From positions 1 to 62,870 of the forward strand of contig JAFLJS010000025.1 in assembly GCA_022712895.1 (NCBI GenBank): a DNA stretch of 62,870 bases. Reading direction: 5' to 3'. Source of the DNA: Desulfocapsa sp. GTDB lineage: Bacteria; Desulfobacterota; Desulfobulbia; Desulfobulbales; Desulfocapsaceae. Under the pieces are notes generated by a model. It had not been told where the DNA came from and did not search any database. It saw nothing but the letters and a program-made list of their open reading frames with translations. Below, one piece after another: positions 34,768 to 44,466 of the stretch; position 1 is the first letter of the stretch; every line of letters starts with the position of its first letter. A program made the position numbers and the translations under genes.

Positions 34768-36162
34768 TTAACCATGGGAAAAGCTACCGGAATCTTCTTC
34801 GCTGCCGTAATGGGTGGTGGGATGTTTTGCGAAGTAGTCGATGCATCGTTTAAGGTCATCCATGAGAAGATCCGAGAGATCGCAGCTCACGCCATGACGC
34901 ACTAGTATTCTCATGATTACTAAATCTTCCCGCTCGGCTGGCATACTATAGGCTGCAATCTGCCAGCCACGGCTACGGATGCGGTCGGAGAGGTCGAAAA
35001 GGTTGAACCCTGGTTCGACACCTTTTTTTAATGAAAAGCTCATGGCGGGAATGCCACCTCGGCCATCGTAGATGATATCGAAGAGACCGAGTTTCTCGAT
35101 TTCATCGGAAATGTAATTGGCGGTATCGTAGCAATTTTGGTGGATCTTGCGATATCCTTCCCGGCCTAAGCGGAGGAAGTTATAATACTGGGCGACAATC
35201 TGGCCACCGGGTCGTGAAAAGTTGAGGGCGAAGGTGGGCATGTCGCCACCGAGATAATTAACGCGGAAGATCAGATCTTCAGGCAGGTCTTCTGCATCGC
35301 GCCAGATGATCCAGCCCACACCGAGTGGTGCGAGGCCAAACTTATGGCCAGAAGCATTGATGGATTTAACGCGGGGGAGGCGGAAATCCCAGATCAGTTC
35401 GGGTTCTACAAAGGGGGCAAGGAAACCGCCACTTGCCGCATCTACATGGATGGGGATGTCGAGGCCGGTTTCTTGCTGGAGTTTATCGAGGGCATCGCTT
35501 ACCTCATGAACTGGTTCGTATTGGCAGGTGAAAGTGACGCCTAGGGTGGGAACAACACCGATGGTATTTTCGTCACATCGTTTGATTACTTCTTCCGGAG
35601 TCATGATCAGGCGATCACCTTCCATTGGGATTTCGCGGAGTTCGATATCCCAGTAGCGGGCAAATTTATGCCAGCAGACCTGTACCGGCCCGCAGATCAT
35701 GTTCGGTTTGTCAGTGGGTTTGCCAGCAGCCTTCATTTTTGCTCGCCAGCGCCATTTCATAGCCATACCACCAAGCATGGCAGCTTCGCTTGAACCTGTG
35801 GTGGAACAGCCCAGGGTGTTTGCCGCATCGGGCGCGTTCCAGAGATCTGCCATTATGTGGACGCAGCGGCTTTCGATTTCAGCGGTCTGGGGATATTCAT
35901 CTTTGTCGATCATGTTCTTGCCGATACATTCGTTCATCAGCTGATGGACTTCTGGCTCCATCCATGTCTGGCAAAAGGTGGCGAGGTTTTGCCGGGCATT
36001 GCCATCGAGCATCAGTTCATCGGATACTACTTGGTAGGCGTGTCGCGGGTCATGTTCATATAGTGGCATTTTATATTTAGGCATGACAACAGCGAGATCA
36101 GAAGATGCGTAGATATCGTCTTCTATTTTTCCTTTAATCGTGTGCTTCTCATGTAGGGCCAT
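34768..36162 (-). CDS. gad: Glutamate decarboxylase (PLP-dependent)
   Basis: A 464-residue group-II decarboxylase converting glutamate to GABA and CO2 with consumption of a proton. It has the full GadA/B layout: [20 protein letters not shown] near the N-terminus, [33 protein letters not shown], and the PLP lysine K274 in [15 protein letters not shown]. The ATG has AGGAG upstream. The C-terminus ([17 protein letters not shown]) resembles the autoinhibitory tail of E. coli GadB, whose histidine closes the active site at neutral pH. The antiporter gene follows directly. Confidence 0.94.
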   Translation of the reverse strand: MALHEKHTIKGKIEDDIYASSDLAVVMPKYKMPLYEHDPRHAYQVVSDELMLDGNARQNLATFCQTWMEPEVHQLMNECIGKNMIDKDEYPQTAEIESRCVHIMADLWNAPDAANTLGCSTTGSSEAAMLGGMAMKWRWRAKMKAAGKPTDKPNMICGPVQVCWHKFARYWDIELREIPMEGDRLIMTPEEVIKRCDENTIGVVPTLGVTFTCQYEPVHEVSDALDKLQQETGLDIPIHVDAASGGFLAPFVEPELIWDFRLPRVKSINASGHKFGLAPLGVGWIIWRDAEDLPEDLIFRVNYLGGDMPTFALNFSRPGGQIVAQYYNFLRLGREGYRKIHQNCYDTANYISDEIEKLGLFDIIYDGRGGIPAMSFSLKKGVEPGFNLFDLSDRIRSRGWQIAAYSMPAEREDLVIMRILVRHGVSCDLSDLLMDDLKRCIDYFAKHPTTHYGSEEDSGSFSHG

Positions 36163-36268
36163 TTGCGTCTCCTGTGAATGGGGGAACTACTAATTATGAA
36201 CTTTCAGCTGTTAGAAACGTAGGAGCAAGAATTGTGGATGCTTGAACCTGGGGAGTTATTGCCAATTC

Positions 36269-36312
36269 GCCATTTACTCCTGCAACCACGGTGTGTTGCT
36301 GGAGTAAATGGC
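36269..36312. repeat. Palindromic repeat family P, copy 2
   Basis: Left arm GCCATTTACTCCTGCAAC (36269-36286) and right arm 36295-36312 are complementary at 17 of 18, with an 8-base loop. It starts about 10 bases after the diguanylate cyclase stop and lies upstream of gad. Arms match copy 1 (32793-32835) almost base for base. Confidence 0.7.
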
Positions 36313-36322
36313 CACAAAATAA

Positions 36323-38248
36323 TCATACAGTTTGTTGGTTAAGGAGGTCTGAAAAAACCCGGTTTCGACCATCACTTTTTGCTCTGTACAGTGCCTGGTC
36401 GGCCCTTTGATATACTGTGTCGACAGTTGTTCCGGGTGCTGGAGTTATTGAGAGTAAGCCAAAAGAAGCAGTAATGATTTTGTCCTCACATCCCCACTGG
36501 TGCTCAAGAGCAAGTCCCGCTATACGGGCTCTTACATTTTCTGTGAAATCCAGTGCCTCTTCGGGAGTAAGCCCTGAAAAAAGGAGTCCAAACTCTTCAC
36601 CACCCAGCCTAAAACAGAAATCACTGCTTCTGGTAAGTGTCTGCTGGAGTAATTGTCCAACAGCACTGAGAACCTCATCGCCTTTCTGGTGACCATAGTG
36701 ATCATTGTATTGTTTGAAATAATCGATATCCAGCATGGCAAAAGCAAGCTGTTTATCATCACGCATTGCCCGACCCATCTCTTTTTTTATGGTTTCATCA
36801 AAAAACCGTCTGTTATACAACCCCGTCAAAGCATCCGTAATTGAGAGTTGTTCAATACGTTTCTTATCAGTAACATCATGACAAATAGCAGTATAACCAG
36901 CACCTTCCTTGGCTTTATCAAATTTCGGAAAAATTGTTGCTTCCAGCCAGTATGAGTCACCCGCTTTCGTTTTATTACAAAATTCCCCCTTCCATACCTG
37001 CTCAGCTTGTATTTTTTGAAGTATCGCTCCTTTTTTTACCCCCCGCACCTCGGGATGCCTGAGCATGCCAGGTTTCTTACCGATTAACTCGTCCTTGGAA
37101 TACCCGGACACCCTCGCGAATGCCGAACTGACTTCCCTAATACTTCCCCTGGCATCAGTGGTAGCGGTGACGATGTTCTGATCAATGATGTTCACATACT
37201 CCTGAAGTTTTTTATTCTGCCTGGAAATTTTCTCATTTAATTTTGTGGGAATCCTTGAGATGGCAATAGACAATGGAATAGAAAGAAGAAGAATGGTGCC
37301 AATAACCATAAACATTGCCTTGCGCCGTTCTGCCTTCATCCCCAGAATAGCTTGCTCCTTCGGGAAAAGCAGGAGATGCGCCTGATCTTTCACCAATAAA
37401 TCACTCAACGACGCGACATAAACAGAATCCATTAATTCCATAGTACTGCCAGGAGTACCATGGAGTATGCTCGTTACAGTATTTGGATAATCATCCTGTA
37501 GCGTGTGCCCGGTCTGGAGATATCGAGACCATGACAAATCGTCCAGATAATGGGTAAGATACTGCCCGTCCTGATCGGCCAGCGCAATATTGAAGGTCGC
37601 ACTTTCTTTAAAATTTTCAAGAAACTCTTTTGCATGAACATTGACAAGCACAATACCGGAAAATTGCTGATCGACATAAACAGGAGAAGCTATTCGAATA
37701 ACCGGCTTATAAGGGTTCTCAATCTTCTTACGCTCGACATTCAGATCCAGTCGAGAATACCAGAATTTGTTTGCTGCCACCTGTGCTGACTCAAAAAAAT
37801 AGTAACGGTGACTTTTATCCTGGAGATCTTCCGCAGCAATAATATCCGGTGTCTGTTTCCCTACAACCCAATCGATTCGTATGCGTTCCATCCCCTTGCC
37901 ATCCAGGTAGCGAACCTGCATCAACGAAGGATTGGTATTACTGATAGAGTAAAATAGCTGATTAACAGTTGCCCTGTTTGTTTCATTGGGGTGACGAATA
38001 TAATTCTTCAATGCTTTACTATCGCGCAATGAAAAAACTGTACGCTCCAGAAGAGTGACAAACGATGTTAGCTCCTGACGTTTACGCATTAACTCATGAT
38101 TAGCCTTGTCAGCCAGTTCTGCCTGAATACTGCGAACATCAAGATTGTAGTTAATTAAAGAGGTGAGCACGGCAATAAGTCCACCAAAGCCAAGAAAAAG
38201 AAATATAAAATAAAAGCGGTATGAGAGTTGTGAAAACAATGAACGCAT
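36323..38248 (-). CDS. Membrane diguanylate cyclase: periplasmic Cache-type sensor, PAS, GGDEF
   Basis: A 641-residue protein with membrane helices near residues 12-32 and about 308-328. Between them is a periplasmic sensor with dCACHE-type features (VRYLDGKGMERIRIDW, PVIRIASPVYVDQQFSGIVL). A PAS domain (about 350-465) resembles the Aer type (GYSKDELIGKKPGMLRHPEV). The GGDEF domain has GGEEF (FRLGGEEFGLL) and an RxxD inhibition motif (RSSD). It should make c-di-GMP in response to a small extracellular ligand or redox cue. A sodium/phosphate cotransporter gene ends 27 bases upstream on the same strand, so the two may be one unit. Confidence 0.9.
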   Translation of the reverse strand: MRSLFSQLSYRFYFIFLFLGFGGLIAVLTSLINYNLDVRSIQAELADKANHELMRKRQELTSFVTLLERTVFSLRDSKALKNYIRHPNETNRATVNQLFYSISNTNPSLMQVRYLDGKGMERIRIDWVVGKQTPDIIAAEDLQDKSHRYYFFESAQVAANKFWYSRLDLNVERKKIENPYKPVIRIASPVYVDQQFSGIVLVNVHAKEFLENFKESATFNIALADQDGQYLTHYLDDLSWSRYLQTGHTLQDDYPNTVTSILHGTPGSTMELMDSVYVASLSDLLVKDQAHLLLFPKEQAILGMKAERRKAMFMVIGTILLLSIPLSIAISRIPTKLNEKISRQNKKLQEYVNIIDQNIVTATTDARGSIREVSSAFARVSGYSKDELIGKKPGMLRHPEVRGVKKGAILQKIQAEQVWKGEFCNKTKAGDSYWLEATIFPKFDKAKEGAGYTAICHDVTDKKRIEQLSITDALTGLYNRRFFDETIKKEMGRAMRDDKQLAFAMLDIDYFKQYNDHYGHQKGDEVLSAVGQLLQQTLTRSSDFCFRLGGEEFGLLFSGLTPEEALDFTENVRARIAGLALEHQWGCEDKIITASFGLLSITPAPGTTVDTVYQRADQALYRAKSDGRNRVFSDLLNQQTV

Positions 38249-38275
38249 GAAATGATTTCCTCAAGCCCTTCAGGG

Positions 38276-40033
38276 CTATTCTTCTTCCAAATTTGCAAGT
38301 TTGATAATATTTTCTGCAATTTCAAAACAATAAATATTTATGTTATTCATCGCATCCATTAGTTCCATATGTATTACGTGAGTCTCCACTGTTTCTTCTT
38401 TCATGGCAAGAAGCCGCTGGAGATGCTGCTTGCGGAGTAGAGAATCGTAATCACTGTAATGGAATTTTTTACGATGCACTTTCTGGGCAATGGTAACATC
38501 CATATTCAGCATAATCTCTTCAAGCCGCTTTAGCTGTTTGCCGACCTTCTCATGGTAATGGAGAAGCTCACTGGTACCTTCTTCTGAGAAATCCTTCCCG
38601 ATTGCCTTTTTCCTGGTCACAAGGGGGATAATCTGCCGTGCGATAACACCTCCTATCCTTTCCATGGAATTAAGCACAGCAATCAAACTATTGATCTCTT
38701 CGCCCTGCTCTTCTAATAAACTCTGCTGGCTGATCTTTAAAAGATAGAGCCGGATCTGCTCTCCTAAGAAATCAATCTTTCTTTCACGCATTTCAATACC
38801 CTGAAGAAGGTTCAACCGCTCGGGAAAGTAGTTATCCTGAGGAAGCTCACAAGAGACAAAAGGTACCATGGATGCATTATGCATTCTTCCTAAGAGCTTG
38901 GCCATTCGGGCTATTTCAGCCCGGGCCAGCTGCAGGGCAATCGCAGGGGTATCTAGAATAGCATCATCAATGTGCCATGCACTTGGAATCAGATCCTGAT
39001 CAATTTTTTTATCCGGCAACAAACGAATGATTAGGGCAGCAAAGAGATTGAGAAAGGGAAGGAAAAACAGACCCACCGAAATATTGAAAAGTGTATGGGC
39101 ATTGGCCACCTGCCTGGCAGTTGATGAGTTAAACATTCCTGCAATTGATCGAATAAGCTCACTAAACTGTGGAATCCAGAAGACAAAGAGCAGCACGCCG
39201 ACAACGTTGAAAAGGATATGGGCAACGGCCACACGCTTTGCTTCACGCCCTGTACCGATACTAGCAAGAGCTGCGGTAATGCATGTGCCCAAATTGGCAC
39301 CAAGTATTATGGGAATGCCCGCTTCAATGGTAATAAGGCCTTGTTGGGCAAGGACGATGACAACACCGGTGGATGCACTTGAGCTCTGTACCAGTGCTGT
39401 GAATAGGGTGCCTGCCAGTATACCCAGCATCGGATTTTCAAGGCCTTTCATGGTGTCGATAAAACCGGGATAGCTACGCAATGGATACATGGCATCGCTC
39501 ATCAGTTTCATACCGTAGAAAAGCATACCAAAACCAAGAAGGATTTCCCCGATGCTACGAGCCTTTTCACTTTTTGCGAGGAGTCTTACGCCAAATCCCA
39601 CCACAATCATAATCATGGCATAATCGGTGAGTTTAAAGGCGACCATCTGCGCAGTGATGGTGGTTCCGATTTTTGCGCCTAAAATTACACCCAGTGACTG
39701 GGCAAAGGTCATAAGTTCCGCCTGCACAAAACTCACAAGCATAACCGTTGTGGCGCTGGAGGACTGGATAATCATGGTGACAAAAGCACCAACAACAAAG
39801 GCAATGTATTTATTACGGGTAAGGCTGGCAAGGATTGTTCGCATGCTATTGCCGGCAGTGCTTTTCATACCACTGCTCATTTTATCCATACCGTAGAGAA
39901 AGAAGACGAGACCGCCAAGCAGTCCGACGAACATCATAAACCAGGAGATAGAACTATTATTGGGTGTGGAACCGCCAATGGCAGCAATAGGAACGAACAG
40001 AAAAAAGAGTGTAGCCAGGAACAAAATACGCAT
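38276..40033 (-). CDS. Na+/phosphate cotransporter with PhoU-like tail (NptA/YjbB family)
   Basis: A 585-residue protein with eight or nine membrane helices holding two copies of the Na/Pi motif: QSSSATTVMLVSFV and QSSSASTGVVIVLA, each after a GA-N/K-IGT-type segment (ILGAKIGTTITAQ, ILGANLGTCITAA). The last 200 residues are helical and PhoU-like. It probably moves inorganic phosphate with sodium; bacterial homologues may work as exporters. The PhoU-like part may link transport to phosphate status. Confidence 0.9.
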   Translation of the reverse strand: MRILFLATLFFLFVPIAAIGGSTPNNSSISWFMMFVGLLGGLVFFLYGMDKMSSGMKSTAGNSMRTILASLTRNKYIAFVVGAFVTMIIQSSSATTVMLVSFVQAELMTFAQSLGVILGAKIGTTITAQMVAFKLTDYAMIMIVVGFGVRLLAKSEKARSIGEILLGFGMLFYGMKLMSDAMYPLRSYPGFIDTMKGLENPMLGILAGTLFTALVQSSSASTGVVIVLAQQGLITIEAGIPIILGANLGTCITAALASIGTGREAKRVAVAHILFNVVGVLLFVFWIPQFSELIRSIAGMFNSSTARQVANAHTLFNISVGLFFLPFLNLFAALIIRLLPDKKIDQDLIPSAWHIDDAILDTPAIALQLARAEIARMAKLLGRMHNASMVPFVSCELPQDNYFPERLNLLQGIEMRERKIDFLGEQIRLYLLKISQQSLLEEQGEEINSLIAVLNSMERIGGVIARQIIPLVTRKKAIGKDFSEEGTSELLHYHEKVGKQLKRLEEIMLNMDVTIAQKVHRKKFHYSDYDSLLRKQHLQRLLAMKEETVETHVIHMELMDAMNNINIYCFEIAENIIKLANLEEE

Positions 40034-40177
40034 TAAATTTTCCCTTTTTTGAACTGCATCACAACAAATCAGATTCTATCCTGAATGCCGAAAAAAGCCT
40101 AATTTGTGGATACCTTTTATAAGGAAAAAAGAAAAGGAAATTCATGACGAAATTGTAAAAAATCTACATCTGTTTTG

Positions 40178-41224
40178 TCAGGTTGTTGTAAAACTGTCGT
40201 TTGGTAGGATGACACACTTTTCCTTGGAGATTTCGAGGCAGACATTTTCCTCAAGCATATACTGCTCTTTTGCGTAAACATCTCGAGCAAGAAAGATATC
40301 CACTCGAATACCGCAATCAACAGTTATCCTCACTTTGGTATTCTCGCTTACTATGCTGACGACTTTCCCCTTCCAAACTGCTGCCATGGATTCTGTGGAA
40401 TTACACGATCTGGAGATAGTAATAGAGTGCGGATCAATCTGCACCCTGCAACTTCTCGTTTCTGCTCTGTTTATGCTATTGGGCACAACAAGTGAGAGCC
40501 CCTCGCCAAGCAGCCATTTTCCTGTTTCGGAGGTATTATCACCTCGACGAACAGCAAAAATATTTTCGTTGCCACCTGTGGAAACAGAACCATTCTGCAA
40601 AACAATGCTAAAATCAGCCAGCCGTTGGGCCTGCGAAAGGTAATGGGTTGCAAAAATCAGAGATGTTTTTTGCCTTTTGTTGCAATAACTCAGAATTTCG
40701 AGAATACGCTCCTGATTCTCTGTATCCACATTAGCCGTTGGTTCATCACATAACAGGATTTCCGGCTCTATGGCCAGTGCTCGCGCCAGAGCAATTCGTT
40801 TTGTCTCTCCACCGGATAACTTATGGGCATCTGCATTCGCAAACTTCTGCATACCGACTCGATCAAGCACTTCGCGAATACGAATGGTACGTTGCTCTCT
40901 AGAAATCTTTCTTACTTTCAAGGCAAAGTCGATATTTTTCCATACTGGTCCGGTAAAGAGGATAGGGTATTGATCAACGAGAACGACTTTTTGCCGGAGT
41001 TTGTGATAAGCCCTGGCACTATATTGCACAGAAATATCGTTGCATGCCATGGTTCCCGTATCGGGTTTCAGCAGAAAACCAAGAACATCAAGCAGGGTTG
41101 TTTTCCCCGCCCCGTTGGGCCCGACCAGAGAATAAACTTTTCCTGCTGTAATATCGAGTTTCTCGATATCAAGAATACACCTCTCACCACGATGCACCTG
41201 GATATTTCTCAGGCTATACAGCAT
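40178..41224 (-). CDS. tupC: Tungstate ABC transporter ATP-binding protein
   Basis: A 348-residue ATPase with Walker A GPNGAGKTT, signature KLSGGETKRIALARAL, Walker B LLCDEPTANVD and switch histidine ATHYL. The last 130 residues carry a TOBE-like oxyanion-binding domain (MAAVWKGKVVSIVSENTKVR, IRVDIFLARDVYAKEQY), which may sense intracellular tungstate or molybdate and gate transport. The start overlaps tupB by 11 bases. Tungstate is assigned because the binding protein of the operon is TupA-like. Confidence 0.88.
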   Translation of the reverse strand: MLYSLRNIQVHRGERCILDIEKLDITAGKVYSLVGPNGAGKTTLLDVLGFLLKPDTGTMACNDISVQYSARAYHKLRQKVVLVDQYPILFTGPVWKNIDFALKVRKISREQRTIRIREVLDRVGMQKFANADAHKLSGGETKRIALARALAIEPEILLCDEPTANVDTENQERILEILSYCNKRQKTSLIFATHYLSQAQRLADFSIVLQNGSVSTGGNENIFAVRRGDNTSETGKWLLGEGLSLVVPNSINRAETRSCRVQIDPHSITISRSCNSTESMAAVWKGKVVSIVSENTKVRITVDCGIRVDIFLARDVYAKEQYMLEENVCLEISKEKCVILPNDSFTTT

Positions 41225-41918
41225 GCTGATCTCCCCGCCCCTGAAAGAAATGAAAGAGCATATTGATCAGAAATGCCATACTCATAAGCACCCCGCCCAG
41301 AGCAACGGCCAGCACAAATTCACCCTTGTCATATTCCAGGGCCATGGCGGTGGTCATGGTGCGGGTAAACCCCTTGGCATTGCCGCCAAGCATCATGGAA
41401 ATTCCCACTTCGGCAATCACCCGGCCAAATGCGGCAATGATGGCCGCAATGATACCATAGCGTGCCTCTCTAAAAATCACCTTCACCACTTGAAACTCGT
41501 TAGCACCAAGTGTTAAAGCTGTTTGTCGGTATCGCTTATCGATTCTGCTTATGGCAGCAATGGTTAGCGTTGTGATCACTGGAAAGATTAGTATAACCTG
41601 GCCGATGATAATCGCTTTTTGGGTGTAGAGCAGATCAAGGGGGCCTAGAATCCCTCGTCTCGAGATGAAAGAATAGACAAGAAGACCGATAACCACGGTG
41701 GGAAGAGCGAGCAAAGTATTGAGAATGGTGATGAGAAAAGCCTTGCCAGCAAAGGATTTAAAAGAAATAAAAAAAGCACAGGGCAGGCCAAAGCAGGAAG
41801 CGATAAGGGTCGCTCCACAGCTGACGGTGAGCGAAACGCCTACAATATTTAAAAGTTCCGGGTCACGGGCAACCACTAAAAGAAACGCCGAAAAGATGCT
41901 GTCTATAAGTAAATCCAT
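41214..41918 (-). CDS. tupB: Tungstate ABC transporter permease
   Basis: A 234-residue permease with five or six membrane helices and the TupB-type cytoplasmic EAA loop (ALTLGANEFQVVKVIFREAR, with AIIAAFGRVIAEVG after it). The segment LNTLLALPTVVIGLLVY is typical of the molybdate/tungstate permease family. It overlaps tupC by 11 bases and lies 127 bases after tupA, separated by a palindromic repeat. Confidence 0.9.
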   Translation of the reverse strand: MDLLIDSIFSAFLLVVARDPELLNIVGVSLTVSCGATLIASCFGLPCAFFISFKSFAGKAFLITILNTLLALPTVVIGLLVYSFISRRGILGPLDLLYTQKAIIIGQVILIFPVITTLTIAAISRIDKRYRQTALTLGANEFQVVKVIFREARYGIIAAIIAAFGRVIAEVGISMMLGGNAKGFTRTMTTAMALEYDKGEFVLAVALGGVLMSMAFLINMLFHFFQGRGDQHAV

Positions 41919-41993
41919 GCAGTCTCTGTACTTAATTCTGGTTTGTTCTGCACTCTTTTAGAGCATTTCCACCAGGTAAGAATTGTATAAAAA

Positions 41994-42032
41994 GCATTGC
42001 CATCCCGGACTCCAAGTCGGAAATGACAATGC
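41994..42032. repeat. Palindromic repeat between tupA and tupB (dispersed repeat copy 2)
   Basis: GCATTGCCAT at the left end pairs with ATGACAATGC at the right with one mismatch, and an inner GACT-CCA-AGTC stem sits between. It lies 14 bases after the tupA stop. It could act as a weak terminator or a 3' stabiliser, letting the binding protein be made in excess. It is related to 28746-28769. Confidence 0.55.
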
Positions 42033-42045
42033 AAGTTACTCAGTT

Positions 42046-42939
42046 TTACATCTTTATGGCATCAGGATAAAAAAGCTGTTTACCAACAAGGCGGTACTCA
42101 TTAATCAACTGTTGTCCTTTAGCGGAAGTGATCCACTCAACCAGCTGATTAGCTAGCCCTATCTGTACATGCGGATGTTTCGCGGGGTTTACCGCAATAA
42201 TGCCATAGGGGTTGACAAGGATTTTGTCACCATCACAAAGCACATCAAGCTCAAGTGCTGGAGTTTTCCCATACTTGAACTTGATATAAGTACCACGATC
42301 AGAAAGTGTATAGGCTTGTTTTTCATCAGTATAAGTCATGGTTTTACCCATTCCCTGACCAATGGACTGATACCAGTTTGCAGACGCTGCCGGTTGACTG
42401 GAGGTGACCTCTTTCTTTGCCCCTTTCTTGACTATTATCTGGGTCTGCGTCTCCATTGCAAGCCCCGTCGCTTTCCACAACGCCTGTTCTTTGGTGTGCG
42501 TTCCACTATCATCACCACGAGAAACAAATGGTGTGGCTGAATTGGCAATTTTCTTCAGGGCCCCAGCAGCATCTTTCATTCCTTTAATACCTGCCGGATC
42601 AGATGTGGGCCCCACTATCACAAAATCATTATGCATCACAGCATACCGTTTCACACCATACCCTTCTGCAACAAATGTATCTTCACGCCCCTTAGCGTGA
42701 ACAAAAATGATATCAACGTTACCATCCATGCCATCACGTATGGCCGCTCCCGTTCCTTTGGCAATAACTTTCACCTGAATTCCTGTATCCTTTTGAAAAA
42801 CAGGAAGAAGAACATCCAGCAACCCCGACGATTGGGTACTGGTTGTGGTGGACATTTTCAACACTTTATCTGCACCCAGGACTGGACTTGCAGCCAGAAC
42901 ACACATGCACAGTGTAATCATAAAAAATCGTTTCATCAT
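42046..42939 (-). CDS. tupA: Tungstate-binding periplasmic protein
   Basis: A 297-residue binding protein with a signal peptide (about 1-23, ending VLGA/DK) and the TupA signature TTTSTQSSGLLDVLLPVF followed by GTGAAIRDGMDGNVDIIFVHAKG and FVSRGDDSGTHTKE. It binds WO4(2-) with high affinity in the periplasm and feeds the TupBC pump. Its ATG overlaps the stop codon of the upstream regulator gene by 4 bases. Tungstate would supply W-enzymes such as formate dehydrogenases or aldehyde oxidoreductases, not seen in this window. Confidence 0.93.
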   Translation of the reverse strand: MMKRFFMITLCMCVLAASPVLGADKVLKMSTTTSTQSSGLLDVLLPVFQKDTGIQVKVIAKGTGAAIRDGMDGNVDIIFVHAKGREDTFVAEGYGVKRYAVMHNDFVIVGPTSDPAGIKGMKDAAGALKKIANSATPFVSRGDDSGTHTKEQALWKATGLAMETQTQIIVKKGAKKEVTSSQPAASANWYQSIGQGMGKTMTYTDEKQAYTLSDRGTYIKFKYGKTPALELDVLCDGDKILVNPYGIIAVNPAKHPHVQIGLANQLVEWITSAKGQQLINEYRLVGKQLFYPDAIKM

Positions 42940-43874
42940 TCCAACTCCGTTTTAAAATTATCCGGGAAAATCATTTTCCCACTGAGGGAAATGTCATACC
43001 CAAGAAAAGAATCCGCAAGTTCAGCAAATTCCTTATCATGTAGGATAGCCAGGAAGTCCTGAATACCCTTTTCAAAAAATCGTTCCCGACTGATAAGAAG
43101 ATCAAAGCGTTCCCATCGTATGGGGATAAAATCAAGATTCAGTATACCGGCAACTGCGCGGATTGCCGGTGCTGCATCAGCTCGTCCTGCTACAATTTCA
43201 AGTCCGGCATCCAGATGCCTTCCGACTTCTCTATCGTAGCCCTTAATTGCTTCTGCTGTGATTTCAGAATTTGCAATTTCATAATCCAGCAGCAAGCGAG
43301 TCCCTGTTCCCAGAGGGCGATTGACAATGGACACATCATCTTTCGCAAGATCAGAAATGGACGCAATACCTTTCGGGTTGCCTCGCTGTACCAGTATTCC
43401 CTGCTCGCGTTTACTAAAATTGACAAACACAGGAGTCCTGTCCAACTCTTCAACTGCAAACTGAAAATTATACTCTTCATTGTCATCTTCCAGTAAATGA
43501 CAGACACCGATATGACATTGCCCGCTGCGCAGGCTTTTCAAGCCACCCATACTGCCAATATTGGCAAAAAATGCGGTGCAGCCTGAACAATTCCGATGAA
43601 AAAGTGAAAGAACTTTCTGGAAAAATGGATCATCACTGCCAGCAAACAGCAATATTCCATTTTCAGAAGACATGGTGTCTGAAGAAACCAGACTGTTTAT
43701 CACGTTTACTTCCAGCCATTCTTCAACAATTTTACGAGGGAACAGCCACTTCCCTGTCACCTTGGTGGCAGGCAACCCTTTATTATTAATCAGGCTGTAC
43801 ACCATCTTTTCATTGACCTGCAGCAGGTCTGCCACTTCTCTGGTGCTCAAAAACTTACTTTTCATCCGATCCAT
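42936..43874 (-). CDS. Excisionase-type HTH regulator with PBP-like ligand domain
   Basis: A 312-residue regulator. Residues about 6-55 form an excisionase/MerR-like helix-turn-helix (FLSTREVADLLQVNEKMVYS, LPATKVTGKWLFPRKIVEEW). The rest is a periplasmic-binding-protein-like domain (PF12727 type) with SMGGLKSLRSGQCHIGVCHL, SIVNRPLGTGTRLLLDYEI and GYDREVGRHLDAGLEIVAGRADA. Such proteins adjoin molybdate and tungstate transporter genes and probably sense the oxyanion in the cytoplasm. It differs from TunR of Desulfovibrio, which pairs a similar HTH with a molbindin domain. The ATG at 43874 with GAGG upstream was preferred over one 12 codons earlier. It overlaps tupA by 4 bases. Confidence 0.86.
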   Translation of the reverse strand: MDRMKSKFLSTREVADLLQVNEKMVYSLINNKGLPATKVTGKWLFPRKIVEEWLEVNVINSLVSSDTMSSENGILLFAGSDDPFFQKVLSLFHRNCSGCTAFFANIGSMGGLKSLRSGQCHIGVCHLLEDDNEEYNFQFAVEELDRTPVFVNFSKREQGILVQRGNPKGIASISDLAKDDVSIVNRPLGTGTRLLLDYEIANSEITAEAIKGYDREVGRHLDAGLEIVAGRADAAPAIRAVAGILNLDFIPIRWERFDLLISRERFFEKGIQDFLAILHDKEFAELADSFLGYDISLSGKMIFPDNFKTELE

Positions 43875-44174
43875 TGCATCCTCATTTTCATTAATCTCAT
43901 TTAGAACCATCCTCTGCCTTTGTCAATTCACAACACACAAAGAACTAAAACTTACCAAAAATTACCAAAAGCGACACCTGCGCATTTTTTGGCGCCAGTG
44001 AGTACATTTCTGGATAAATATGAAAACCCATTTTGGACTGATTGAATTTGAAAGAAAAGCAAAGATGGGATGTGAAAATCAGTGGAACGAGAGAAGAACT
44101 CTCTGTACAAAACAAGAAAACGACCAACGAATGGTCAGGTGATGCAGCCAAGTGAAAATCCTGGCAAATGCTCT
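43875..44174. other. Intergenic region upstream of the tup operon
   Basis: Holds no recognisable gene. The part next to the regulator should contain the tup promoter and includes a TTACCAAAA direct repeat. The rest is AT-rich. Frames here are short and run opposite to both neighbours. Confidence 0.5.
43952..43970 (-). promoter_or_regulatory. Direct repeat upstream of the tup regulator
   Basis: Two copies of TTACCAAAA with a 10-base period, about 80 bases before the regulator start, on one face of the helix. This suits paired binding of an excisionase-type HTH protein, possibly autoregulation. No motif database was available. Confidence 0.35.
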
Positions 44175-44402
44175 TTACTCTGTAATTTTACCAGCAAATT
44201 TTTGAGCCACTGGAACAAAAAACAATACCAGTGGAAATGCAATGGGAAATACTATGGTAAATGCCCTGAACCATAGTTGAAAAAAGTTATCTGCAAACCC
44301 AACATTGATAAAGGTGACCACCCCAGACATTACGCTCCCCATCATCAATGTCATCATCACTGACATAACTAAATGAAAATATTTTTTTGGGATTTTCTTC
44401 AA
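44175..44402 (-). CDS. DUF2798-family small membrane protein
   Basis: A 75-residue protein with two membrane helices (about 10-32 and 45-65), recognised by KIPKKYFHLVMSVMMTLMMG followed by SGVVTFINVG and the second-helix segment FTIVFPIAFPLVLFFVPVAQ. The family has no known function. The likely start is TTG, since no ATG precedes the conserved lysine-rich N-terminus. It lies on the same strand as the J-domain gene, 64 bases after it. Confidence 0.8.
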   Translation of the reverse strand: MKKIPKKYFHLVMSVMMTLMMGSVMSGVVTFINVGFADNFFQLWFRAFTIVFPIAFPLVLFFVPVAQKFAGKITE

Positions 44403-44466
44403 AGAACAGACCTGATTGCAGAAATTACGTTAAAAAACATGAAAAAGAACTCTAGTTGTAGATGAC

